A DNA stretch of 64,000 bases from AWTP1-13 sp963797005 (GTDB taxonomy: Bacteria; Pseudomonadota; Alphaproteobacteria; Rhizobiales; Hyphomicrobiaceae). Location: positions 1-64,000 of the forward strand of contig CAWCOF010000015.1 of the NCBI GenBank assembly GCA_963797005.1. The letters are read 5' to 3'. The position numbers were made by a program, and so were the translations under genes. Shown piece after piece: positions 16,161 through 24,788 of this stretch. A model generated the notes under the pieces. It saw nothing but the letters and a program-made list of their open reading frames with translations. It was not told the origin of the DNA and searched no databases. How positions within the stretch are numbered: position 1 is the first letter of the stretch; each line of letters opens with the position of its first letter.

Positions 16161-17579
16161 CTACAGCGGCACGCGCATGGTGGCGCGCAGGCCGCCCATG
16201 GAGCTTTCGCCGAGCGCGATGTCGCCGCCGTGGCTGCGGGCGATGTCGCGGGCAATCGCCAATCCCAGGCCCGAGTTGCCGGACACCTCGTTCCTCGCGT
16301 GGTCGAGCCGGTAGAAGGGGCGGAACACGTTGTCGCGCTCGGCCGGCGGCACGCCCGGACCATCGTCGTCGATCTCGATCCGCAGCCACACGTCCTCGGT
16401 GGCGGCGCGGATGATGACGGTGTCGCCGAAGCGCGCCGCGTTGGTGACGAGGTTGGTGACGGCCCGTTTGAAGGCCTGACGCTTCAGGGGCAGCACCAGG
16501 TCCTGCTTGGGCTGGCGCATGCGCACCTCGATCGGCGTACCGAGGTGCTCGGTCTCCTCCTGCACCTCTTCCAGCAGCTCGCTGACGTTGGTGGGCTCCG
16601 CCACCTCTCCGCCGTCGCCCTTGGCGAACGCCAGGTACTCCTCCAGCATGTGCTGCATCTCGTTGACGTCGCCCCTGAGCGCCTCGACCTCGGGGTTGTC
16701 GCCCAGAAGCGCCAGCTCGAGCTTGAAGCGCGTCAGCACGGTTCTGAGGTCATGGCTGACGCCCGCCAGCATGTTGGTGCGCTGCTCGACGTGGTGGCGG
16801 ATGCGCTCGCGCATCTCGAGGAACGCCTGCGAGGCTTGGCGCACCTCGCGCGCACCTCTGGGCCTGAAGTCGGGCGGCACGGGCCGGCCCTTGCCGAAGG
16901 CGTCGGCGGCTTCCGCCAGGCGCAGCACGGGCCGGATCTGGTTGCGCAGGAACAGGATGGCGACGGTCAGCAGCACCACCGAGGTGCCTACCATCCACAC
17001 CAGGAAGATGTGCGAGTTGGAGACGGCCGCCTGTCCGCGCGGGGCGACGAAGCGCAGGTTTGCCTGGTCGAGCTTGATGCGGATCTCCACGTGCCGCGAC
17101 TGGCCGACGGTGTCGATCCAGAACGGCCGCTTGACGTTGCTGCGGATCTCGTCGGACAGCGCCCGGTCGAGCAGGTCGAAGAAGGGCTTGGGCTGCGGCG
17201 TCGGCAGCGTGCCGGGCGGCAGCACGGTGAGCGAGAGGCCGAACCGGTTCTTGGCCATGTCGATCAGGCGCGCGACCTCTTCCTTGCTCGAGTCCTTGCC
17301 CGAGCTGAGCTCATACAAGTCGACAACGGCGGCGACGTTGCGCGCCATGCCCTCCGACAGCCGCCGCGTCACCTGGTTCCAGTGGCGCTCCATGAAGGCG
17401 AACGCCACCACGCTCTCCAACAGCACGATCGGGGCGATGATGATGATGAGCGCGCGGGCATAGAGCCCCTTGGGCGCCAGGTCGCTCAGCGCGTGCGCGG
17501 CCTTGGCCCAAACGGCATGCGGCCGGCTCGCGACGTCGACGAGCCGGCGCCAGATGTCGCGGGTGTCGGATATGGCCAA
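16161..17579 (-). CDS. EnvZ-type sensor histidine kinase
   Basis: 472 residues. One membrane helix at about residues 43-65, a periplasmic sensor region, a second helix at about 190-210, HAMP, then the kinase core. The H box is GVSHDLRTVLTRFKLEL, with the phospho-accepting His; the usual Pro after T is Val here. The N box NLVTNAARFGDTV, the G1 box DDDGPGVP and G2 NSGLGLAIA are intact. It starts 26 bp after the OmpR-type regulator, with which it forms a two-component pair. The signal is not evident; EnvZ/OmpR relatives sense osmotic or envelope conditions. Confidence 0.9.
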   Translation of the reverse strand: MAISDTRDIWRRLVDVASRPHAVWAKAAHALSDLAPKGLYARALIIIIAPIVLLESVVAFAFMERHWNQVTRRLSEGMARNVAAVVDLYELSSGKDSSKEEVARLIDMAKNRFGLSLTVLPPGTLPTPQPKPFFDLLDRALSDEIRSNVKRPFWIDTVGQSRHVEIRIKLDQANLRFVAPRGQAAVSNSHIFLVWMVGTSVVLLTVAILFLRNQIRPVLRLAEAADAFGKGRPVPPDFRPRGAREVRQASQAFLEMRERIRHHVEQRTNMLAGVSHDLRTVLTRFKLELALLGDNPEVEALRGDVNEMQHMLEEYLAFAKGDGGEVAEPTNVSELLEEVQEETEHLGTPIEVRMRQPKQDLVLPLKRQAFKRAVTNLVTNAARFGDTVIIRAATEDVWLRIEIDDDGPGVPPAERDNVFRPFYRLDHARNEVSGNSGLGLAIARDIARSHGGDIALGESSMGGLRATMRVPL

Positions 17580-17605
17580 GTCGCGCGCCTCCTCGCGGGC
17601 GGCAT

Positions 17606-18298
17606 CTAGTCGGTGTGAAGGATATATCCCTTGCCGCGCACGGTCTGCAGATAGACGGGATTGGCCGGGTCGCCCTCGATCTTGCGGCGCAGCCGGTTGA
17701 TCTGCACGTCGATGGCGCGCTCGCTGCCCGTCGATTCGTCGCTGGCGAGCTCGTGGCGGGCGATCGGCATGCCGGGGCGCTGCGCGAACAGGCGCAGCAG
17801 ATCGCGCTCGCGCTCGGTGAGCTTGATGGTCTCGTCGTTCCTCTTCAGCTCGCCGCGTCCGACGTGGAAGGTGAAGTCGCCCATCTTCACCTCCTCGCGG
17901 GGACCGGAGGGCCCGCGCCCGCGCTTGAGGATGTTCTGTAGCCGCAAGAGCAGCTCGCGCGGCTCGAACGGCTTGGGGATGTAATCGTCGACGCCGATCT
18001 CGAGGCCCTCGATGCGCTGCTCGGGATCGGCGCGTGCAGTGAGCATGCAGATCGGGATATTGGAGATCGACTTGAGGTCGCGGGCGAGATCGAGCCCGTT
18101 CTCCTCGCCCGGCATCATCACGTCGAGGATGACGACATCGAAGGTGAGCCCGCGCATCGAAGCACGCGCGCTCTCCGCATCGGTCGCCGTCGTGACCCGG
18201 AAGCCCGCCTCGAACAGGTAGCGCGCGAGCAGGTCGCGGATGCGGTGGTCGTCGTCGACGACCAGGATGTGGGCGGCATTGTCGGGGATTGGTTCCAT
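17606..18298 (-). CDS. OmpR-family response regulator
   Basis: 230 residues. The receiver domain carries the acidic pocket in VVDDDHRIRD, the phospho-accepting Asp in VVILDVMMPGEENG, the Thr of MLTAR and the Lys of YIPKPF. The C-terminal winged-helix DNA-binding domain ends RLRRKIEGDPANPVYLQTVR and GKGYIL, as in OmpR. The ATG at 18298 gives the standard N terminus; an upstream in-frame start would add 18 Arg-rich residues. It is the middle gene of a marR-regulator-kinase operon (gaps of 25-26 bp). Confidence 0.93.
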   Translation of the reverse strand: MEPIPDNAAHILVVDDDHRIRDLLARYLFEAGFRVTTATDAESARASMRGLTFDVVILDVMMPGEENGLDLARDLKSISNIPICMLTARADPEQRIEGLEIGVDDYIPKPFEPRELLLRLQNILKRGRGPSGPREEVKMGDFTFHVGRGELKRNDETIKLTERERDLLRLFAQRPGMPIARHELASDESTGSERAIDVQINRLRRKIEGDPANPVYLQTVRGKGYILHTD

Positions 18299-18323
18299 GC
18301 GCGCCGGCGGCCGCTGCCGCCGC

Positions 18324-18890
18324 TCATTGTTCCGGGTCGCCGCCGCTCGCACCGAGCCGCTCGGGTAGCAGCGGCGCCACGCGGGCCCGCTCCTCCTTGC
18401 TGATCATGGCAAACAAGAAGCGCGCAACTGTGGCGTCGTTGCCGGTGCCGGCATGCGCGAGCGCCTGCTCGACGCGCCGCGCCTGCAGGCTGTCGAGGCG
18501 GGCGGCGAGGCCGGCGCCCTTGTCGGTGGGATAGAGCAGCCGCTGGCGCCGGTCTCTTTCGCCGGCCTTCTGGGCGATCCAGCCCTGGTCGATCAGCTCC
18601 TTGAGCACGCGCGCCAGGCTCTGCTTGGTGATCTTCAGGATCTCGAGCAGATCGGCGACCCTCAGGCCGGGATGCCGGTCGACGAAGTGCAGCACGCGGT
18701 GGTGGGCGCGCCCCAGGCCGTATTCGGCAAGGACGGCGTCGGCCTCCCTGGTGAAATCGCGGTAGGCGAAGAACAGCAATTCGATGAAGGTGAGCAGATG
18801 CGGATCGGCGCCGGGTTTCGCCGACTTGCCCGCGGTTTGCCCAGCCGGTGCACGGTACCTGCTCGGCAGCGAGGAATTTACGTCAGCCAT
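18324..18890 (-). CDS. MarR-family transcriptional regulator
   Basis: 188 residues. The winged helix-turn-helix is visible at LRVADLLEILKITKQSLARVLKELIDQGWI, here in residues about 75-104, followed by the wing KAGERDRRQRLLYPTDKG with the family's DxRxR basic pattern. It is the first gene of the operon with the two-component pair and diverges from the aminotransferase gene across a 196-bp intergenic region. This arrangement is conserved in Hyphomicrobiales, so it may control either side. Confidence 0.92.
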   Translation of the reverse strand: MADVNSSLPSRYRAPAGQTAGKSAKPGADPHLLTFIELLFFAYRDFTREADAVLAEYGLGRAHHRVLHFVDRHPGLRVADLLEILKITKQSLARVLKELIDQGWIAQKAGERDRRQRLLYPTDKGAGLAARLDSLQARRVEQALAHAGTGNDATVARFLFAMISKEERARVAPLLPERLGASGGDPEQ

Positions 18891-19086
18891 GTTGACTTAT
18901 TTGGCCCCGATTGTTAGTGCTGGCAAGGTATTTTACGGGCTCGTGGGCCGTTTGTGCCACGCGTTCACAGCGCTTAGTTAGCCTGCGAATTGGGCAGTTC
19001 GCCAGTCAGGGGTCCGTAAACGGGCCGGCGAGGTGACGCGGCTTGATGCCTCCTCGACCGGCAAGGCTTCCGGGAGGATGCACCGC

Positions 19087-19980
19087 ATGGCCGATGTCAC
19101 CCCTTATCACGACCGCGATGGCTTCATCTGGTACGACGGCAAGCTCGTGCCCTGGCGGGAAGCCAACCTGCACGTGCTGAGCCACGGCCTGCACTATGCC
19201 AGCGCCGTGTTCGAGGGGGAGCGGGCCTACGGCGGGGTGATCTTCGAGCTGACCCAGCACTCCCAGCGCCTGTCCGACGGCGCCAAGACCATGGACTTCG
19301 AGATCCCCTACAGCGTGGCCGAGATCGGCCGCGCCTGCCAGGAGGTGGTGAAGGCCAACAAGCTCACGGACTGCTACGTGCGCCCCATCGCCTGGCGCGG
19401 CAGCGAGATGATGGGCGTCTCTGCCCAGACGACCAAGATCCACCTTGCCGTCGCGGCCTGGGACTGGGGCTCCTACTTCCCCATGGAGCAGCGGCTCAAG
19501 GGCATCCGCCTGGCGATCGCCCAGTATCGCCGTCCCGATCCCGCCACCGCGCCGGCCAAGACCAAGGCGGCCGGCCTCTACATGATCTGCACGCTCGAGA
19601 AGCACCGCGCCGAGCGCATGGGCTACGCCGATGCGCTGATGTACGACTGGCGCGGCCGCGTGGCCGAATGCACGGGCGCCAACATCTTCTTCGTCAAGGA
19701 CGGCGACCTGCACACGCCCACACCGGACTGCTTCCTCGACGGCATCACGCGGCGCACGGTGATCGGGCTTGCCAAGAAGCGCGGGCTCAAGATCATCGAC
19801 CGCGTCATCATGCCCGACGAGCTCGGCTCCTTCTCCGAGTGCTTCCTCGTCGGCACCGCCGCGGAGGTGACGCCGGTGTCGGAGATCGGCCCCAACAAGT
19901 ACACGCCCGGCAAGATTTCCGAGACCCTGATCAACGACTACACCGCCGCCGTGCAGCCCAAGAAGGTCGCCGCGGAGTAG
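19087..19980 (+). CDS. ilvE: Branched-chain amino acid aminotransferase
   Basis: Transfers amino groups between glutamate and branched-chain 2-oxo acids, the last step of Val/Leu/Ile synthesis; PLP enzyme. 297 residues of class IV fold: HGLHYASAVFEGERAYGG at the N terminus, the PLP-linked Lys in LEKHRAERMGY (the Schiff-base Lys lies within this family segment), AECTGANIFFV and GITRRTVIGLA. The ATG at 19087 was chosen because GGGAGG lies 9 nt before it; an ATG at 19078 abuts the ribosome site. Divergent from marR. Confidence 0.93.
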   Translation: MADVTPYHDRDGFIWYDGKLVPWREANLHVLSHGLHYASAVFEGERAYGGVIFELTQHSQRLSDGAKTMDFEIPYSVAEIGRACQEVVKANKLTDCYVRPIAWRGSEMMGVSAQTTKIHLAVAAWDWGSYFPMEQRLKGIRLAIAQYRRPDPATAPAKTKAAGLYMICTLEKHRAERMGYADALMYDWRGRVAECTGANIFFVKDGDLHTPTPDCFLDGITRRTVIGLAKKRGLKIIDRVIMPDELGSFSECFLVGTAAEVTPVSEIGPNKYTPGKISETLINDYTAAVQPKKVAAE

Positions 19981-19987
19981 CCGCCAA

Positions 19988-20013
19988 GGGTCAGACCCTG
20001 CGGGTCTGACCCC
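19988..20013. repeat. GGGTCAGACCC palindrome, copy 1
   Basis: GGGTCAGACCC-TGC-GGGTCTGACCC with matching flanks, 8 bp after the aminotransferase stop and 21 bp before the convergent CoA-transferase stop. It is the same element found twice inside uvrC at 54803-54829 and 54864-54890. Here it could act as a terminator. Confidence 0.85.
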
Positions 20014-20034
20014 ATTTCCATATCTTGAGTGATC

Positions 20035-21444
20035 TCAAACCGGCCAGACCGGTGCGTGCGTGCCGAGCTTCACGGGCGGGCGGGCCCAGTGCGCCGGCGT
20101 CTCGGAGAGCACCGCGGCGTGCTTGACGAAGGTGAGCGCGCCGAGCGGCGTCTCCATCGTCTCCAGCAGGTCGGCCACGTCTTCCACCTTGGGATCGGGG
20201 CCGTCGAGGCCGCCGGCCACGCGCCCGAGCCCTTTCAGCCAATGCCCCGTCTGCGCCAGCGAGACGCGCACGTGCCATGAGCCGCCCTCGCGCGCCTTGC
20301 GCATGAGCGCCATCGTGGCGCCGAACGCCATCAGGTAGCCCGTGGCGTGGTCCAGCGCCTGACAGGGCAGCTCCTTGGGGCGGTCGATCCCGGCCGCTTC
20401 GGCCTCGGCGTGGTTGATGCCGCACGCGGTCTGCACCAGCGAGTCGAAGCCGTGCCGGCCCGCCCACGGTCCCTCGTGCCCGTAGGCCGACAGCGTCACG
20501 GCGACGATGCCGGGCTTGATGTCGGCGCAGGCCTCCGGCGAGAAGCCGAGCGCGGCCAGGCCCCCCGGCCGATAGCCCTGAACGAACACATGCGCGCTGC
20601 GCAGCAGCGATGCCAGCCGCTCGCGCTCCTCGCCGGCGCGCAGGTCGAGGGAGGCCGACAGCTTGCCGCGGCCGGTGTCCATGTCGAGCAGCGGGAGGCC
20701 ATGCAGATGCGGCGCGGTGATGCGCATCACCTCGGCGCCGTGCGCGGCAAGCGTGCGCCCGCACACCGGCCCGGCGATGACGCGCGTGAGGTCGAGCACG
20801 CGCACGCCCGAGAGCGGACGCTCGGCGCCTTTCGTCAGCACGCGCGCCGGCGCCTCGCCGATCTTCTCAATCTCGATCAGCGGCAGCGCGGCAATCGCCC
20901 GGCCTTGCGGATGCGCAGCCCACTCTTCGGGCGACCGCATCATGGCCGTGGCGAGCCCGGCTTCGGCGGCCTGCGTCTCCAGCGTCTCGCCCTGCCATTT
21001 CATCAAGGCCGCCTGCACCGCCTCGCGCTCATAGGCGCAGCCGAGCAGCGCGAGAATGCCGTCGCGGTGATGCGGGAAGTTCGTGTGCAGCCGCACCCAG
21101 CGTTCATCGCCCGTGCGGTAGATGCCGGCAATTTTGTCCCACGGCGAGCCCGGCGGCTTGGCGGCGACGCGCATGTAGCGCTCGCTGCGGAACTCGACCG
21201 CCGAATGGCGCATGTCGACGGACACGGTCTGCTTGTGGCCGGTGCGCGCGCGCCAGATCTCCGCCGCCGCCAGCCCAGCCGCGGCAATCGACGCCTGCGC
21301 GGCGGCGCCGACGCGGAACGAGGAGGGCAGCACCGGATCGCTGCCGGTGAGCGCCACGGACGCCAACGCGTCCGCGTCTCCGCCGGCGCCGACCCACAGA
21401 TCGGTCAGAATTTGTGAAGGTGAAGGATCGGTCGCAATCGTCAT
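20035..21444 (-). CDS. CaiB/BaiF (class III) CoA-transferase
   Basis: 469 residues. The family's usual N-terminal segment VRVLDLTRVIAGPVCGRTLA and the Rossmann half (LDMDTGRGKLSASLDLR, FVQGYRPGGLAALG, TLSAYGHEGPWAGRHGFD) begin only at about residue 215. The first about 200 residues (VDMRHSAVEFRSERYMRV, IYRTGDERWVRLHTNFPHH) resemble the C-terminal half of ordinary family members, so the halves look swapped. Members transfer CoA between carboxylic acids; substrates here are unknown. No acyl-CoA dehydrogenase or similar neighbour points to a pathway. Confidence 0.85.
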   Translation of the reverse strand: MTIATDPSPSQILTDLWVGAGGDADALASVALTGSDPVLPSSFRVGAAAQASIAAAGLAAAEIWRARTGHKQTVSVDMRHSAVEFRSERYMRVAAKPPGSPWDKIAGIYRTGDERWVRLHTNFPHHRDGILALLGCAYEREAVQAALMKWQGETLETQAAEAGLATAMMRSPEEWAAHPQGRAIAALPLIEIEKIGEAPARVLTKGAERPLSGVRVLDLTRVIAGPVCGRTLAAHGAEVMRITAPHLHGLPLLDMDTGRGKLSASLDLRAGEERERLASLLRSAHVFVQGYRPGGLAALGFSPEACADIKPGIVAVTLSAYGHEGPWAGRHGFDSLVQTACGINHAEAEAAGIDRPKELPCQALDHATGYLMAFGATMALMRKAREGGSWHVRVSLAQTGHWLKGLGRVAGGLDGPDPKVEDVADLLETMETPLGALTFVKHAAVLSETPAHWARPPVKLGTHAPVWPV

Positions 21445-21481
21445 GCGCCCCTTCTAGCACGCCGCAGGGGCGCGCTGTCTT

Positions 21482-21604
21482 GTCATCCCGGAATTTCGCG
21501 CATCGAAATATCCGGGACCCAGAGCTGCATGAAGCCACATATGGGTCCCGGCTCGCGCGCAGCTTGCCCCGGCCTCCGAGCCGGGGCGCTTGGCCGGGAT
21601 GACA
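21482..21604. repeat. REP-like palindrome, copy 2 with a second module
   Basis: 21482-21522 is the reverse orientation of the 8561 element (GTCATCCCGGAATTTCGCG... ending ATATCCGGGACCCAG). It is followed by GGGTCCCGGCTCGCGCGC and a GCCCCGG...CCGGGGC stem, ending GGCCGGGATGACAGG near 21604. Together they form a composite repeat filling the gap between the CoA-transferase start and the helicase stop. Confidence 0.7.
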
Positions 21605-21606
21605 GG

Positions 21607-23239
21607 CTACTGCCCCTTGGGCACGGCCTTGCGCATGAAGGCGGGGACATGGTCGCCCATGCCGACCGCCTGCGGGCCGGGGCTCTCGTCTCCCCGCCGA
21701 GGCTGGCGCGGCGGACGCGGCTCCCAGGGCTGCCGCGCCTCTCGGCGCTGCCGGGCCGGTTGCTGCGCGCCACGCGCGGGGCGGCCTTGCCGCGGCTCGC
21801 GGACCTCGTCGCGCTCCCGCACCTTCGCCTCGCGAGGCTCGCTGCGGTCGCGCGGCTGGGGACGGTCACCGCGCTTGGCCCTCGCGGGTGGGGCGTGCTC
21901 GTCGCGGCCATTGCCATTGGGCAGAGGAGCGGCGCCGTTGCCGGCATCCGCGGGCTGCTGCACACCGTTGCCGGTGCGCGAACCGCTACGCCGTGGCCGC
22001 TCACCCCGGGGCGCCTCGTGGCTCCGGCCCGTCGACGGTCGCCCGCCTCGGCCTCCGCGGCCACGTCCGCGCCGCTTCTTGCCGTTCTCCATGTCCTCCT
22101 GCTGACGGCGGATCGCCGAGCCAGGTGACGGGCGCACCCAGCATGCGCTCGATGTCGCTCAGGCGGCCCGTGTCCTCCGGCGTGACCAAGGTCAGCGACA
22201 CGCCTTCCTTGCCCGCCCGGCCCGTGCGGCCGATGCGATGCACGTAGTCGTCGGACTGCCACGGCACGTCGAAGTTGAAGATGTGGCTGACGTCGGGGAT
22301 GTCGAGGCCGCGCGCGGCAACATCGCTCGCCGCCAGGAACGTGATGCGGCCCTCGCGGAAGGCATCGAGCGTCGCCATGCGGCTCATCTGGTCCATGTCG
22401 CCGTGCAGCGCGCCGGCGTTGAAGCCGTGCTTCAGGAGCGACTTCAAAAGGATCGCCACGTCCCGCTTGCGGTTGCAGAAGAGGATGGCGTTCTTGACGT
22501 CCTGCGAGCGGATCAGCTCGCGCAGCACCTCGCGCTTCTCCCACTCCTCGGTCGAGGGGCAATAGCGGAACAGCTGCTTGATGGTCGTTGCCGCCGTCGC
22601 CGGCCGGGTGACCTCGATGCGCACGGGGTCCTTGAGGAAGGTGTCGACCAGGCGCTTGATCTCGGGCGGCATGGTTGCCGAGAAGAACAGCGTCTGCCGC
22701 CGGGTCGGCAGCAGCTTGCAGATGCGCTCGATGTCCGGGATGAAGCCCATGTCGAGCATGCGGTCGGCTTCGTCGATGACCAGGATCTCGACGCCGGTCA
22801 GCAGGATCTTGCCGCGCCCGAAATGGTCGAGCAGGCGGCCCGGCGTGGCGATCAGCACGTCGGCGCCCCGGTCGAGCTTCTTCAACTGCTCGTCGAAGGA
22901 GACGCCGCCGATCAGCAAGGCGACCGATAGCTTGTGGTTGACCCCGTACTTCTCGAAGCTCTGCGCCACCTGGGCTGCAAGCTCGCGCGTCGGTGCCAGG
23001 ATCAGGGAGCGCGGCATGCGCGCCCTGGCGCGGCCGCTCTCGAGCCTTGTCAGCATCGGCAGCACGAAGCCGGCGGTCTTGCCGGTTCCGGTCTGGGCGA
23101 TGCCCAGCACGTCCTGGCCCGTAATGGCCACGGGCACGGCTTGCACTTGGATGGGGGTGGGCTCGGTGTAGCCGGCGGCTTGTACGGCGGCCAGCACTTT
23201 GGCGCTGAGGCCTAGCTCAGCGAACGTCGTGGTTTGCAA
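21607..23239 (-). pseudogene. DEAD-box RNA helicase, frameshifted near its C-terminal tail
   Basis: An RhlE-like ATP-dependent RNA helicase of about 543 residues when one base is removed. The core is intact: Q motif at residues near 20, AQTGTGKT, PTRELA, IGGVSF, ATPGRLLDHF, DEAD, SAT, and the helicase C-terminal domain with VAARGLD and HRIGRTGRAGK. After VTWLGD one extra base between about 22107 and 22118 shifts the frame; in the other frame it continues into a long Arg/Gly/Pro-rich RNA-binding tail (RGRGRGGRGG) ending at 21607. The start is taken as TTG 23239, since residues upstream are Arg-rich and unlike the family. The core would work even if the shift is real. Confidence 0.85.
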
Positions 23240-23616
23240 AAGAAAACGTCTCCGTCTGCGTCGTTCATCAGCCGACCATCGCGCGACGCATCTACGGCGC
23301 GATATCGGCAACGAGAGCGCAGGGGGAATGCCACAAAGGGCCTAACGGGAAAGCGTGAGCCTTGGGGAAAATTTGTAAACGGAAGCTATCCCCTGCGCCC
23401 GTTGATGGCAGGTAGATGGCATCGTTCGTTCCAAAAAGCAAGGAACGCCGCGCGCATATCCGGGCATATGTTGTCGCAAGGCACGCGGCCGCTTCGGCTT
23501 CGGTGGAGCGTCTGCAACTCATTGATGGAGCTATGTTTTACAAGGCGATCGGACGCGTTCTTCCGCCTGTGCTAAGGCCTCGCTAACCTTGGTCGGGATT
23601 GCAATTGGGTGACATC
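23240..23616. other. Divergent intergenic region (helicase / hydrolase)
   Basis: About 375 bp between the divergent helicase and alpha/beta-hydrolase genes. It must hold both promoters, but I cannot point to a confident -35/-10 pair, and I see no repeat, RNA gene or open frame with coding character. Confidence 0.4.
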
Positions 23617-24321
23617 ATGGCGGCGATGAAGACGAATCTGGTTCTTGTTCCGGGCCTGCTCTGCACCAGGGCCCTGTGGGAGCCGCAGATCGCGGCGCTC
23701 AGCGACATCGCCGACATCACCGTCGCCGACCATACGCGCCACGACACCTTGGAGGCGATCGCCCGGTCGGTCCTGGCCGCCGCGCCGGAACGCTTTGCGC
23801 TTGCGGGTCTGTCGATGGGCGGCTTCATCTCCTGCGAGATCGTGCGCCAGGCACCGCAGCGCGTGACCCGCCTCGCCCTCCTCGACACGAGCGCGCGCGC
23901 CGACGCCCCCGAGCGCCGAGAGCAGCGCCTGCAGCGCAACGAGGTCGCCCGCCGCGAGGGCGCGGGTGCCGTGCAGGACGAGCTGATGTCGGCGCTGATC
24001 CACAAGGACAGGCTCGGCGACAAGGCCTTCACCGCGCTGATCCGGCAAATGGCGGTGGATACGGGCGCCGAGGCGCTGGTGCGCCAGCACGCAGCGCTCA
24101 TGGCGCGCCCCGACAACCGCCCGCTTCTTCCCACCATAAAGTGCCCGACGCTGGTCGTTGTCGGAGAGCAGGATGCGCTGACGCCGGTGGAACTGGCGCA
24201 GGAGATCGCCTCGGGCGTTCCCGGCGCGCGGCTCGAGATCATCCCCCACTGCGGCCACCTCTCGACCTTGGAGCGGCCCGAAGCCGTCAACCGCGCCCTG
24301 CGTGCCTGGCTCACGGCATAA
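23617..24321 (+). CDS. Alpha/beta-fold hydrolase
   Basis: 234 residues. Start LVLVPGLLCTRALWEPQ includes the oxyanion-hole segment; the nucleophile elbow is GLSMGG (Ser), the acid lies in VVGEQDALTP, and the His in HCGHLSTLE, completing the triad. The substrate is unknown; such enzymes include esterases and lactonases. An in-frame TTG at 23599 is a weaker start. A repeat element follows the stop. Confidence 0.85.
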   Translation: MAAMKTNLVLVPGLLCTRALWEPQIAALSDIADITVADHTRHDTLEAIARSVLAAAPERFALAGLSMGGFISCEIVRQAPQRVTRLALLDTSARADAPERREQRLQRNEVARREGAGAVQDELMSALIHKDRLGDKAFTALIRQMAVDTGAEALVRQHAALMARPDNRPLLPTIKCPTLVVVGEQDALTPVELAQEIASGVPGARLEIIPHCGHLSTLERPEAVNRALRAWLTA

Positions 24322-24330
24322 GGCGGGAAC

Positions 24331-24380
24331 GCGAAGCGCGTAGGGTGGGTCCAGCGAAGCGCCGACCCACCGCCTGACGC
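24331..24380. repeat. TAGGGTGGGTC...GACCCACC palindromic repeat
   Basis: GGTGGGTC (24344-24351) pairs with GACCCACC (24364-24371), flanked by GCGAAGCGCGTA and GCCTGACGC. The CAGCGAAGCGCC loop and flanks match a type of dispersed intergenic repeat frequent in bacteria of this group. It probably also ends the hydrolase transcript. Confidence 0.6.
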
Positions 24381-24537
24381 GCACCGATCCGGCATTGCGT
24401 CGGGTAGTCGCTGACGCTCCACGGCTTGCGGGCGGCGCCCATCACTTCTTCATGACCGGGCAATCCGCCGCTGCCGGCGATATTGAAAACGCGCGCGGGG
24501 CGCCGCATCTCAAGGGCAGGCACAAAGGCGACGACGC

Positions 24538-24774
24538 ATGACCGCAAAGCCGAGGAAACGTTCGCCACGCGCCCGCGCGGATGACCTCGCGTTGGATGCG
24601 CGGCTCGACGCGGCCCTGGACGAGACCTTCCCCGCCAGCGATCCGATCGCGGTCCACAGCCCGACCGCGACCGAGCCCCCTGGCCGCCCGATCGACCGCA
24701 AGGCAGCGCTTCCCGATCGCGCCACGGAAGCAGCCAACGAGCCGGCATCACGCAGGCGCCGCACGACGGCCTGA
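24538..24774 (+). CDS. Small conserved hypothetical protein (DETFPASDP motif)
   Basis: 78 residues, rich in Arg, Ala and Asp. The stretch LDARLDAALDETFPASDP is a recognisable conserved motif of small Hyphomicrobiales proteins of unknown function; the flanks are low-complexity and probably disordered. No membrane segment or signal peptide. It converges on the phosphodiesterase gene, ending 14 bp before it. Confidence 0.6.
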   Translation: MTAKPRKRSPRARADDLALDARLDAALDETFPASDPIAVHSPTATEPPGRPIDRKAALPDRATEAANEPASRRRRTTA

Positions 24775-24788
24775 GAAACTGGCTCCGC

